Source: an uncultured Bacillota bacterium
GTDB lineage: Bacteria > Bacillota_I > Bacilli_A > RFN20 > CAG-826
Length of the DNA stretch: 64,000 nucleotides
Assembly: GCA_949293555.1 (NCBI GenBank)
Contig: CASFDV010000001.1
Coordinates: 302,605-366,604 of the forward strand
Direction of reading: 5' to 3'
The notes beneath the pieces were generated by a model, which made no database searches, had not been told where the DNA came from, and saw only the letters and a program-made list of their open reading frames with translations. Of the stretch, positions 32,313 to 39,947 are shown piece after piece. Position 1 is the first letter of the stretch. Every line of letters starts with the position of its first letter. The position numbers and the translations under genes were made by a program.

Positions 32313-34007
32313 TCATTGGAAATCCTCCTGGAGCGCGATTAGGAGCCCGTCCGGGAAAAGGGTGTTCCCCTTGAGGCTATGGGAGTAGAGAAGGCGGACG
32401 CCTTCGTGGATCGGGCGAGGGAGGGGCGAGGCGGAAAGGATGAGAAGCACCTTGCCCCTCCTGAGGAGGATGAGCCCGTCCCTTTCCTCGATCGTCTCGG
32501 GGGAAAGGACGTCGAGATATTCCTTGCGGATGGAGAGAATCTTTCTCATTCCCTCTCGTATCTCCGGATTTTGGTCTTCTTCCCTCCACGGGAAGCAGCG
32601 CCTGCTGTCGGGATCGTAGCCGCCTTCCAGCCCCATCTCGTCCCCGTAGTAGAGGCAAGGGAGCCCCTCGAGGAAGAGGAGGAGGGCGTAGCTCCCGAGG
32701 AAGCGCCCCGCGTTTCCCTTCACCTCGGTGAGGAAGCGGTAGGTGTCGTGGCTCCCCAGGAGGTTGAGGAGGTTCCGGTTCGTCCCGTCCTTGTAGCGCA
32801 TCCTGAGGTCCACGAGCCTTTTGACGAAGCTGGATGCGCTGATGTCGCGGTCTCTTTCCAGGTCGAGGAACGCCTTCGTCAGGGGGTAGTTCATCACCCC
32901 GTCCAGCTCATCGCCCTTGTCGAGGTAGGAGCTGGCCTCGTGCCAGTTCTCCCCGATGAGGAGGAAGTCCTCCTTCTTCTCTTCCAGGGCGAGGCGGAGC
33001 TCCCGGTAGAAGCGGTGGGGGATCTCATCGGCGACGTCGAGGCGGAGCCCGTCGATGTCGAAGCGGTCCACGAGGGAGCAGGCGTAGCGGACGAACCAGT
33101 CCCTCGTCTTCTTCGAATCAAGGTTCGTCCGCGGCATGTACTCGCAGAAGGAGAAAGTCTCGTAATGGCCTTTCCTTGGCAAATCCCCCTCGTAACGGAA
33201 GAAATCCGAATATTGGGATTCCCTTCCCCGGAGGAGCACGTCCTGGAAGAGGGGGTTCTGGTCGGACATGTGGTTATAGACCGCGTCGAGGACGAGGAGG
33301 ATGCCCGCCTCGTGGCATTTCTCCGAAAGCCTCCGGAGGTCCTCGTCCGTGCCGAAGTCCTTGGCGACGTGGAGGTAGTCCGTCGTGTCGTACTTGTGGT
33401 TGCTGGGCGACTCGAAGACCGGGGTGAGGTAGAGGGCGCCCACGCCCAGGGACTTCAGGTAGGGGATCTTCTCCTCGATCCCCCTGAGGCTTCCCCCGGC
33501 GATGGACTTCGGGGTGACCGGGTCCCCCCATTCCATGTTCGTCCGCGGATTGAGGAAGGCCTCGCTCGTGGCGAAGCGGTCCACGAAGACCTGGTAGAAG
33601 AGCCGCCCCCGGAAGCGGGGGTTCGCCTTCACCATGTCGCTCTCGCTCACCGCGGGCATCTGGAAGAAGGAATAGAAGCTTTCCTTCAAAGGGTAGCGTT
33701 CCGTCTGGCCGAGCTCGGAGAAGTAGGAGACGTTACCTTCCTTGTCATAGAGGCGGAAGGCGTAGGCGAAGCGCGGGTCCTCCTGGTGGATCGTGGTCTG
33801 GAAGTAGAGGCAATCCTCCCCTTCTTCGATTTCCTCCATCTCCTGGGGGAAGGCTTCCTCGTGGAAGCGGTACTTGCAGTTATGGAGCACCTCTACGCGG
33901 GAGGGGGCGAACCCTTTCCACGCCTTGAGGCGCACCCGGAGGGAGTGGCCGTCCAAGGGGAAAGAGAAGGGGGAATCGCTATGGTGCTCGAGGATGAATC
34001 GCTCCAT
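32313..34007 (-). CDS. GH13 alpha-glucanase (neopullulanase/cyclomaltodextrinase-like), cytoplasmic
   Basis: A 564-residue alpha-amylase family enzyme without signal peptide. It probably hydrolyses imported maltodextrins. An N-terminal beta-sandwich of about 125 residues resembles CBM34. The (beta/alpha)8 domain has region I DAVYNH (241-246), region II DGLRLDVAD with nucleophile Asp324, region III GENWHE with acid Glu353, and region IV GSHDT with Asp421. All catalytic residues are present. AAAAGGAG precedes the start. It is the first gene of the locus, overlapping malE by 4 bases, and divergent from the LacI-type regulator 35 bases away. Intact, although the importer that would feed it is damaged. 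Confidence 0.9.
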   Translation of the reverse strand: MERFILEHHSDSPFSFPLDGHSLRVRLKAWKGFAPSRVEVLHNCKYRFHEEAFPQEMEEIEEGEDCLYFQTTIHQEDPRFAYAFRLYDKEGNVSYFSELGQTERYPLKESFYSFFQMPAVSESDMVKANPRFRGRLFYQVFVDRFATSEAFLNPRTNMEWGDPVTPKSIAGGSLRGIEEKIPYLKSLGVGALYLTPVFESPSNHKYDTTDYLHVAKDFGTDEDLRRLSEKCHEAGILLVLDAVYNHMSDQNPLFQDVLLRGRESQYSDFFRYEGDLPRKGHYETFSFCEYMPRTNLDSKKTRDWFVRYACSLVDRFDIDGLRLDVADEIPHRFYRELRLALEEKKEDFLLIGENWHEASSYLDKGDELDGVMNYPLTKAFLDLERDRDISASSFVKRLVDLRMRYKDGTNRNLLNLLGSHDTYRFLTEVKGNAGRFLGSYALLLFLEGLPCLYYGDEMGLEGGYDPDSRRCFPWREEDQNPEIREGMRKILSIRKEYLDVLSPETIEERDGLILLRRGKVLLILSASPLPRPIHEGVRLLYSHSLKGNTLFPDGLLIALQEDFQ

Positions 34008-34030
34008 CTCTTTCTCCTTTTCTCGTGGTG

Positions 34031-34036
34031 TAAGAT
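34031..34036 (+). promoter_or_regulatory. -10 box for a leaderless lacI-type transcript
   Basis: TAAGAT ends 6 bases before the ATG at 34043 and no ribosome site lies between, so the mRNA would start at the initiation codon. No clear -35 box is visible. Confidence 0.45.
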
Positions 34037-34042
34037 TCTCTC

Positions 34043-34819
34043 ATGCCGCTTAAGCGCGTCACCATGAAGGACATCGCCCGGGAGGCGGGCTGCAGCACCG
34101 CGTCCGTTTCCTATGTCCTCAACGACGTGAAGGGGCAGAAGATCAGCGAGGAGCTCCGGCGGAAGATCCTCCAGGTCGCCAACCTCTACCACTACACCCA
34201 GAACCTCGCCGGCAAGGCGCTCGCCAGGGGGGAGTCCGGCCTCATCGGCTTCCTCTACCGAACGCCCAGGGGCGACTTCGAGGCAAGCGACATGATGGGG
34301 GTCTCCGACACCCTCTCCTCCCTCCTCCAGCGGAAGGGGAAGAGGCTCGTCCTCGTCCCCCACAGGGAGAGGGAGGCGCTCAAGGGGATGGACGCGATCA
34401 TCGCCTTCCGGCTGAGCGAGAAGCGCTTCCTGGAATCAGCCAACCTCACCTTCTCCCCGATCGTCAGCTACGGGACGGACATCCCGAACTCGATCTTCTT
34501 CTCCCTCATCACCGACCCGGACAAGATCGACGAGGCGGGGAAGGGCAGGAGGATCCTTTCCGGAGGAAGGATCGGCGGGGAGGCCGCGGGCGTGGATATC
34601 GAGGAGGTCTCGACCTACCAGGAGGCGGAGGCCGTCCTTCGGGAAGGGGGCTCGTACCTATCCTTGTCCCCGAGCCTCCACGAATATCTTCTCGCAAGGG
34701 GCGGGGACTCGGTCCTCTTCCCTCTGGACGGGGAGGAGAAGCTCTCGCTCCTCCTGGAGACGATCGGCAGGTCCCTGGACGAGGACCCGGAACGGTGGGA
34801 GCACCACCTCCGGGCGTAA
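34043..34819 (+). CDS. LacI-family regulator with shortened effector domain
   Basis: A 258-residue DNA-binding protein, divergent from the glucanase operon it probably controls. MKDIAREAGCSTASVSYVL is the LacI helix-turn-helix, followed by the hinge-helix region LAGKALARGESGLIGFLYRT. The effector domain is about 70 residues shorter than in typical 330-residue members, and several sugar-binding strands are hard to identify, so ligand response may be altered. The likely operators are the palindrome at 36431-36446 and the cre-like sites at 36491 and 36526. The gene converges with the lipoprotein at 34851 through a shared terminator. Confidence 0.85.
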   Translation: MPLKRVTMKDIAREAGCSTASVSYVLNDVKGQKISEELRRKILQVANLYHYTQNLAGKALARGESGLIGFLYRTPRGDFEASDMMGVSDTLSSLLQRKGKRLVLVPHREREALKGMDAIIAFRLSEKRFLESANLTFSPIVSYGTDIPNSIFFSLITDPDKIDEAGKGRRILSGGRIGGEAAGVDIEEVSTYQEAEAVLREGGSYLSLSPSLHEYLLARGGDSVLFPLDGEEKLSLLLETIGRSLDEDPERWEHHLRA

Positions 34820-34844
34820 GGGGGAGGTCGCCCTCCCCCTTTTC
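34818..34844. terminator. Bidirectional terminator
   Basis: AAGGGGGAG/CTCCCCCTT stem with 6-base loop, A-run on one side and TTTTCCC on the other. It overlaps the lacI-type stop codon and lies 7 bases from the stop of the converging gene. Confidence 0.85.
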
Positions 34845-34850
34845 CCTAGG

Positions 34851-36416
34851 CTAGACGGCGGGCGCGATCTTCACGATCTCGCTGTAGAGGTCGATGGTGA
34901 CGTCGTAGTCGCCCGCGACGTCGCAGACGATGTTGCCGGTGTAGCCGTTCTTGCCGTGGAAGTAGTCGTTCTCGACGGCAGGGACCGCGAAGTGGACGAG
35001 CCTGTCATAGGACCAGAAGGGGCCGTAATCCTCCCCGTCCATGAGCTGGATGCCGAGCTCCTCCCCTTCCTTGAGGGTGATGGGGGAGGAAAGCTCGAGG
35101 ATGTCGGGATCCTCCGCGGTCGGCACGAACTTGTACTCGTCGTTCCCGACCTTGTTCTGCCAGCTCGGGTCGTCCTCGAAGTTCCCGTTCACGTAGATGT
35201 CATAGGTCGGGCGGACGTAGTCCTTGTCGACCTCGACCTCGAGGGCCTTGGTCTCGACGGTGTAGGTGAAGCTATAGAGCCCGGCGGTGTTGATCTGCAT
35301 GTTGCTCCCGCTGAGGGAGGTGATGTCCTCCGCGAGGATCGGGTCGTCCGCGGCGATGTTCTCGGCCTTGATGTACTCGTTCCCCATCGAGTACTCGAGG
35401 GTGGCCGTGTCCTGGAGGCGGGAGGCGAACATGACCTGGTCCCCGGCCTCGAGGTAGATGTCCTTGGTGTAGACGGTCCTGTCCTCGTTCGCGGTCATGA
35501 GAGTGTGATCGTTGATGTAGTTCTGCCACTCCGAGATGTTCGCGCCCTTGATGAAGAAGTCGGTGATGGTCTCGGCTTGCTCCTCGATGGGATCCCCGTT
35601 CCTCGTCCACTCGATGTAGTCGTAGTCGTTGTAGTTGTCCTGGATCTGCTCGAGGGTGCCGTCCGTGACCGCCTCTCCGCCTTCCTCGGTCCGGTCGTAC
35701 TGCGGGAAGGTGTGGAGACGGAAGGTGTAGTTCCCCGCGACGAGGGTGGTGAGGTTCGTCTTGTAGTTGGAGCCGCCGAGGCCGCCGCCCGCGGAGAAAG
35801 TCTCGGTCCCGTCCTCGTCGACGAGGGTCTGAACGTAGGCGCCGCCCCTCTGGACGCCCCAGGAGATGGAGTCGTCCTCGTTATAGACGGGCATCATGAA
35901 CTGGAACTGGTCGCCGACGAAGGCGTCGAAGGTGATCGCGTAGACGTTCTCGCCCGCGACCTCTTCCTTGACGAGCTTGTGCTCCTCGTTCACGACGACG
36001 CCCCAGTTGCTGCTCTTGAGGATCGATGAGGAGCCGCTGCCGGCGAGAGCCCACGTGCGGGTGTCCTCGACGTAGCTGGTGAACTTCCCGTAGATGTTCG
36101 TGTCCTTGGTGATGGCGACCGTGAAGTCGAACTCGTGGGCGAGGGAGGGCTCGATGTACCAGCCGCCGAAGGTCTTGTCCGTGACCTCCGAGGTCGGGTC
36201 CCACTCCTCGACGGTCTTGCCGGATTCCACCTCGACGGTGTGAAGGGCGGTGTCCTGGTCGTAGAAGGTGACGGTGAATGTCTCCTCTTCCTGGACGGAG
36301 CTGGAGACGGGCTCGGGAGTCGTGCTGGACGAATCGACGTCATTTTGTTCGCACCCGGCCAGGAGCAAAAGTCCCGCCGAGGCGAGCATAACCGTTGTTA
36401 GAGCAAGTTTGTTCAT
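34851..36416 (-). CDS. Probable glucan-binding lipoprotein with InlB-type repeat
   Basis: A 521-residue lipoprotein (MNKLALTTVMLASAGLLLLAGC). Residues of about 47-112 (FTVTFYDQDTALHTVEVESG..., FGGWYIEP..., YGKF) are a Listeria-Bacteroides InlB B-repeat. The remainder holds about three beta-sandwich units, each with a FFIKGANISEWQNY or YDIYVNGNFEDDPSW opening. This resembles starch-binding or SusE/F-like modules that recur in Firmicutes amylolytic proteins. Location next to the maltodextrin locus and a LacI-type operator 15 bases upstream of the start support glucan capture at the surface. Ligand and exact fold are inferred. Confidence 0.7.
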   Translation of the reverse strand: MNKLALTTVMLASAGLLLLAGCEQNDVDSSSTTPEPVSSSVQEEETFTVTFYDQDTALHTVEVESGKTVEEWDPTSEVTDKTFGGWYIEPSLAHEFDFTVAITKDTNIYGKFTSYVEDTRTWALAGSGSSSILKSSNWGVVVNEEHKLVKEEVAGENVYAITFDAFVGDQFQFMMPVYNEDDSISWGVQRGGAYVQTLVDEDGTETFSAGGGLGGSNYKTNLTTLVAGNYTFRLHTFPQYDRTEEGGEAVTDGTLEQIQDNYNDYDYIEWTRNGDPIEEQAETITDFFIKGANISEWQNYINDHTLMTANEDRTVYTKDIYLEAGDQVMFASRLQDTATLEYSMGNEYIKAENIAADDPILAEDITSLSGSNMQINTAGLYSFTYTVETKALEVEVDKDYVRPTYDIYVNGNFEDDPSWQNKVGNDEYKFVPTAEDPDILELSSPITLKEGEELGIQLMDGEDYGPFWSYDRLVHFAVPAVENDYFHGKNGYTGNIVCDVAGDYDVTIDLYSEIVKIAPAV

Positions 36417-36430
36417 GGTTCCTCCTCTCT

Positions 36431-36446
36431 ACTTAAGCGGTTAAGT
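36431..36446. promoter_or_regulatory. LacI-type operator in front of the glucan-binding lipoprotein
   Basis: ACTTAAGCGGTTAAGT: 6-base perfect arms around a central CG, placed 15-30 bases from the start codon at 36416. The half ACTTAAGCGG resembles GCTTAAGCGG inside the lacI-type gene (34049-34058), possibly a second, weaker site. Confidence 0.55.
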
Positions 36447-36490
36447 TGACATCATGAAAGCACCAAACCCCAACCTTGACAATAGGGAAT

Positions 36491-36504
36491 CGAAAGCGCT
36501 TTCA
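36491..36504. promoter_or_regulatory. cre-like operator
   Basis: CGAAAGCGCTTTCA: the same 12-base palindrome core as at 8007-8020; it lies between the lipoprotein start at 36416 and the MATE gene. Confidence 0.6.
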
Positions 36505-36525
36505 ACAAAATGGGAGGCCAAAGGG

Positions 36526-36539
36526 TGTAACCGCTTTCC
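36526..36539. promoter_or_regulatory. cre-like operator, second site
   Basis: TGTAACCGCTTTCC, one mismatch to the cre pattern, 35 bases from the previous site, upstream of the MATE efflux gene. Confidence 0.45.
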
Positions 36540-36620
36540 ATAAATACCTTACCTTCCCCCTCTCACTCCTTGGGAGTGGCCGGCGTATCTTTATCCGGTT
36601 TTCGGGCAAGGGGGTTCTCT

Positions 36621-38099
36621 ATGGCGCAGATCGGTGTCAAGGCAACGAAGACGATCGACATGACGAAAGGCTCGATCATCAAGGGGATGCTGATCTTCCT
36701 CGTCCCCCTTCTGATCGGCAATCTGTTCCAGCAGGCCTATAACGTCGTCGACTCCGTCATCGTCGGCCAGATCGTCGGGGACGCGGCCTTCTCCGCGGTC
36801 GGGGCGACCGGCTCCTCGAGCTTCATGATCCTCGGCTTCGCCTCCGGCCTCACGAGCGGGCTCGCGGTGCTGGCCGCTCAGTACTTCGGGGCGAAGGACG
36901 CGGAAGGGCTCCGGAAGTCCCTGGCAACCTCGATCCTCATCTCGGCGATCGCCTCGGTCATCCTCACCGTCGTCGGCGTGGCCTGCATCGACCCCCTCCT
37001 CACCCTCACGGAACTCGGCCCCGACTTCTATGGCTACGCGAAGGAGTACCTCTTCCCCATTTTCCTTGGGCTTGGGGCGACGATCTTCTATAACCTCTTC
37101 TCCAACATCCTGCGCTCCCTCGGGGACACGAGGACTCCTCTATACGCGCTCATCCTCGCCTCCCTCGTCAACATCGGCGCCGACTACCTCTTCGTCGGCC
37201 CCTTCGGGATGGGCACCGCCGGGGCGGCGTGGGCGACGATCCTCTCGCAGTTCCTGAGCGCGGGCTTCTGCGCCTTCTGGCTCTTCTGGCGCTACGACTA
37301 CGCGCGCATCAGGAAGAGCGAATGGAAGCCGGACTGGAAGATGTGGAAGGACCACGCGAGGGTCTCCATCCCGATGGCCATCCAGTTCTCGATCGTCGGC
37401 ATCGGGCTCCTCATGCAGCAAAGGGGCGCGAACATGATCAACGCGATGTACGAGGAGTCCTTCCAAGGGACTGCCGACTACTACGGCGGGCTCTACACGA
37501 CCGCCTATAGCGTCGCCGGCAGGATCGACGGCTTCAGCAACTGCGTCATCCTAGCGATCGGCACGATGATGGCGACCTACTGCGGGCAGAACTACGGGTC
37601 GGCGGACCTCCCGCGCATCAAGAAGGGCCTCATCCGGGGAACCCTCATGGGCATCTCCGTCTGCCTCCTCATGGCGGCTCTCGTCATCCCCCTCATCCCC
37701 TACCTCGTAATGCTCTTCCTCACCAACGTCACCCCGGTCATCCAGGACGCCGTCCTCCTTTATCTCGGGATACAGCTGGGCTGCTACGCCCTCCTCTCGA
37801 CCCTCTACGTCTTCCGGAGCTCGATCCAGGGCCTAGGAAGAAGCGAGATCACCATCATCGTCTCCTTCGTCGAGCTTACCCTCCGCATCATCTTCTCCCT
37901 CGTCCTCGCCCAGTACGCCGGGTGGATGGGGCTCGCCTTCTCCAACCCGATCGCGTGGCTCGGCGCGGACCTCGTCCTCGTCCCCGCGATGATCCTCATC
38001 ATCCGGAAGTTCAACCGCCAGGAAAAGGAAGGCACCTTCGGGCTCAAGAAAGGCGCGGATAAGAAAGAGCCTGCCCCAGAGCCCGCGGAAAACGCCTAG
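36621..38099 (+). CDS. MATE-family efflux transporter
   Basis: A 492-residue, twelve-helix exporter of drugs or metabolites driven by Na+ or H+. The start region TKGSIIKGMLIFLVPLLIGN, then LFQQAYNVVDSVIVG, is the classical MATE opening, and a second half-repeat begins near ARVSIPMAIQFS. The start at 36621 has AGGGGG 7 bases upstream. The frame opens at 36570, but those codons carry no ribosome site. The C-terminus is a charged tail (KKGADKKEPAPEPAENA). Its stop overlaps the stop of the converging ogt gene by a few bases. Substrate unknown. Confidence 0.9.
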   Translation: MAQIGVKATKTIDMTKGSIIKGMLIFLVPLLIGNLFQQAYNVVDSVIVGQIVGDAAFSAVGATGSSSFMILGFASGLTSGLAVLAAQYFGAKDAEGLRKSLATSILISAIASVILTVVGVACIDPLLTLTELGPDFYGYAKEYLFPIFLGLGATIFYNLFSNILRSLGDTRTPLYALILASLVNIGADYLFVGPFGMGTAGAAWATILSQFLSAGFCAFWLFWRYDYARIRKSEWKPDWKMWKDHARVSIPMAIQFSIVGIGLLMQQRGANMINAMYEESFQGTADYYGGLYTTAYSVAGRIDGFSNCVILAIGTMMATYCGQNYGSADLPRIKKGLIRGTLMGISVCLLMAALVIPLIPYLVMLFLTNVTPVIQDAVLLYLGIQLGCYALLSTLYVFRSSIQGLGRSEITIIVSFVELTLRIIFSLVLAQYAGWMGLAFSNPIAWLGADLVLVPAMILIIRKFNRQEKEGTFGLKKGADKKEPAPEPAENA

Positions 38100-38590
38100 G
38101 GAAGAAACGTCCCTTCGCCCGGGACGACCTTGTCTCCTTTGAACAGCACGCCCTCCCGGAGAAGGAGGGCTTTCTTTATGTCCGTCCCGAAGGCGTAGCC
38201 CCCGAGCGAGAGATCGCTTGCGACGACCCTGTGGCATGGGTAAAGGATCGCCAGGGAGTTCTTACCAAGGGCCTGACCGACCGACCGCGCATACTTCCTC
38301 GAGCCGAACGCCATCTCAGCAAAGGAGGCGTAGGTCATGAGATGCCCGCGGGGGATCTTCAGGAGGGAACGCCATACGTCAAGCTCGAAAGTAGTTCCCG
38401 TGAGCCCGGCCTTCGGAAAGGGCGTCTCTTCCTCGCCATGGAAATACGCCTCGAGAAAATCCCGCGAAAGGCCGTCGGGGAGACGCGGAAGGCCCTTTCC
38501 CATGCCAAAAGAAATGCGAGTCAGCGAATCCCCCTCAAAATCCAAAAGCAGAGAAAATCCCTCTGTTTCGTAGAAATATCTCTTATCCAT
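38096..38590 (-). CDS. ogt: Methylated-DNA-protein-cysteine methyltransferase
   Basis: A 164-residue suicide DNA-repair protein that takes the alkyl group from O6-alkylguanine. The active site LYPCHRVV (Cys119, His120) and the helix-turn-helix IPRGHLMTYASFAEMAFGSRKYARSVG are intact. Its length is that of the Ogt/MGMT family without an Ada domain. It is third in the metG-rlmD-ogt operon, overlapping rlmD by 8 bases; AGAAGGG directly abuts the ATG. It ends on top of the MATE stop codon. Confidence 0.92.
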   Translation of the reverse strand: MDKRYFYETEGFSLLLDFEGDSLTRISFGMGKGLPRLPDGLSRDFLEAYFHGEEETPFPKAGLTGTTFELDVWRSLLKIPRGHLMTYASFAEMAFGSRKYARSVGQALGKNSLAILYPCHRVVASDLSLGGYAFGTDIKKALLLREGVLFKGDKVVPGEGTFLP

Positions 38591-39947
38591 CCCTTCTAAC
38601 CAAAAGGGCCAGGGTCTCCACGTGCGGGGTCATCGGGAACATGTCGAAGGGCTCCGCGGACTGGAGGCGGTACTCCGGTAGAAGGAAGGCAATATCCCTG
38701 GCGAGCGTCGCCGGATTGCAGGAGACATAGACGATCTTCCTGGGGGCAAGCTCCTTTGCCGCGGAGAGGAAGCGCTCGGTCGAGCCTTTCCTTGGGGGAT
38801 CCATGAAGAGGACGTCGCATCTCCTGCCTTCCCTGGCGAACCCGGAGAGAACGTCCGGACAGTCGCCCAAGATCATGCGGAAGTTCTCCCTGCCGTTAAT
38901 CTCCCTGTTCCGTTCCGCGTCCCTCACGGCCTCTTCCACTTCCTCGATTCCAATGACTTCCTTCGCGTAGGAGGAAGCGACGAGCCCGATCGTCCCGATC
39001 CCAGAGTAGGCATCGATCACGACGTCCTCTTCCCCGAGGCCGGCAGCCTCCATCGCGCGGAGATAAAGCCGCTCGGTCATCCACGGGTTCGTCTGGTAGA
39101 AGCTCTTCGAGGAAATCCGGAAGCGAAGACCGAGAAGCTCGTCTTCGATGAACCCCGGGCCAAGGAGAATCTCCTCCTTTCCCCCGAGAACGACGTTCGT
39201 CCTCCCCTTCTGGATGTTGAGGACGAGGGAAGAAACCTCGGGAATTTCCCTCTTGATCCTCGCGACAAGCTCTTTCTTTCCCGGGAAGGAACGCCTCCTC
39301 GAAATGAGGACGAGAAGCGCCTTCCCGTCCTTCCGAGAAATGCGGGCGAGCATCCCGCGGACGGCCCCGCTATCTTCCTTCTCATCGTAGGGAGGAACCT
39401 TTAGCTCGTTCAAGAGGGCGCCGGCCTTCTTGATGATCGAGGAAAGGGCGGGATCCTCGATGTCGCAGGAGGAACACGGAACGATCTCGTGCGTGCCCTT
39501 CCGGAAGAAGCCCCATGAAGCACGGCCCTTCCTGTCCTTCCGGACGGGGACGCTTGCCTTGTTCCGGTAGCCATGGGGATTCTCCATCCCCACCGCAGGA
39601 AGCACTTCCGGCTCTTCCCCGAGCTTCCTCCGGAGTTCCCGGAGGACGAACTCCCTCTTGACCCGGAGCTGTTCGTCGTAGGCGAGGGCCTGGAAGGAAC
39701 AGCCCCCGCAGGCGGTGGGCACTGGACAGGAAGGCTTGACGCGGGAAGGCGAGGCCTTGAGGAGCTTTCTCAATCTCCCATGGAGCGCCCCGTTCCGGGA
39801 GTAGAGGACCTCGAACTCCCCTTCTTCCCCCAGGAAAACGCCGGGGACGAAGACGATCCGCCCGTCCTCAAGCTGCACGACCCCTTCGCCGGAAAGAAGA
39901 TAATCCCTGCAATGCCCTGTCGAAATAAAGGGAAATTGGTTTTCCAT
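38583..39947 (-). CDS. 23S rRNA (uracil-C5)-methyltransferase, RlmD/RlmCD type
   Basis: A 454-residue TrmA/RumA-family enzyme. It has an N-terminal TRAM-like domain, a 4Fe-4S cysteine set CPVPTACGGC with a further Cys in VPCSSCD, the SAM-binding VIDAYSGIGTIGLVAS and the catalytic SCNPATLARD. Gram-positive members (RlmCD) modify U747 and/or U1939 of 23S rRNA; which site applies cannot be told. The start at 39947 overlaps the metG stop (ATGA). An upstream in-frame Met at 39995 lies within metG and is rejected. Confidence 0.92.
   Translation of the reverse strand: MENQFPFISTGHCRDYLLSGEGVVQLEDGRIVFVPGVFLGEEGEFEVLYSRNGALHGRLRKLLKASPSRVKPSCPVPTACGGCSFQALAYDEQLRVKREFVLRELRRKLGEEPEVLPAVGMENPHGYRNKASVPVRKDRKGRASWGFFRKGTHEIVPCSSCDIEDPALSSIIKKAGALLNELKVPPYDEKEDSGAVRGMLARISRKDGKALLVLISRRRSFPGKKELVARIKREIPEVSSLVLNIQKGRTNVVLGGKEEILLGPGFIEDELLGLRFRISSKSFYQTNPWMTERLYLRAMEAAGLGEEDVVIDAYSGIGTIGLVASSYAKEVIGIEEVEEAVRDAERNREINGRENFRMILGDCPDVLSGFAREGRRCDVLFMDPPRKGSTERFLSAAKELAPRKIVYVSCNPATLARDIAFLLPEYRLQSAEPFDMFPMTPHVETLALLVRRDG

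Larger units (their letters stand above)
29426..32316 (-). pseudogene. malE: Maltodextrin-binding lipoprotein (MalE-like) split by an IS element
   Basis: The 5' part (32316-31660) encodes a lipoprotein signal MKDKRIILPLAVLAILLTGC and the first lobe, up to LYRFSKI. The 3' part (30285-29426) continues in the same frame with RHEANKDEYGLVFSL and runs to the TAG at 29426. Removing the element and one copy of the 8-bp duplication restores an uninterrupted 502-residue SBP_bac_1 protein, so the insertion is recent. As it stands the first fragment ends at a TAA inside the element. The ATG overlaps the stop of the amylase gene. Context (GH13 enzyme, MalF/MalG) supports maltodextrin as ligand. Confidence 0.9.
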
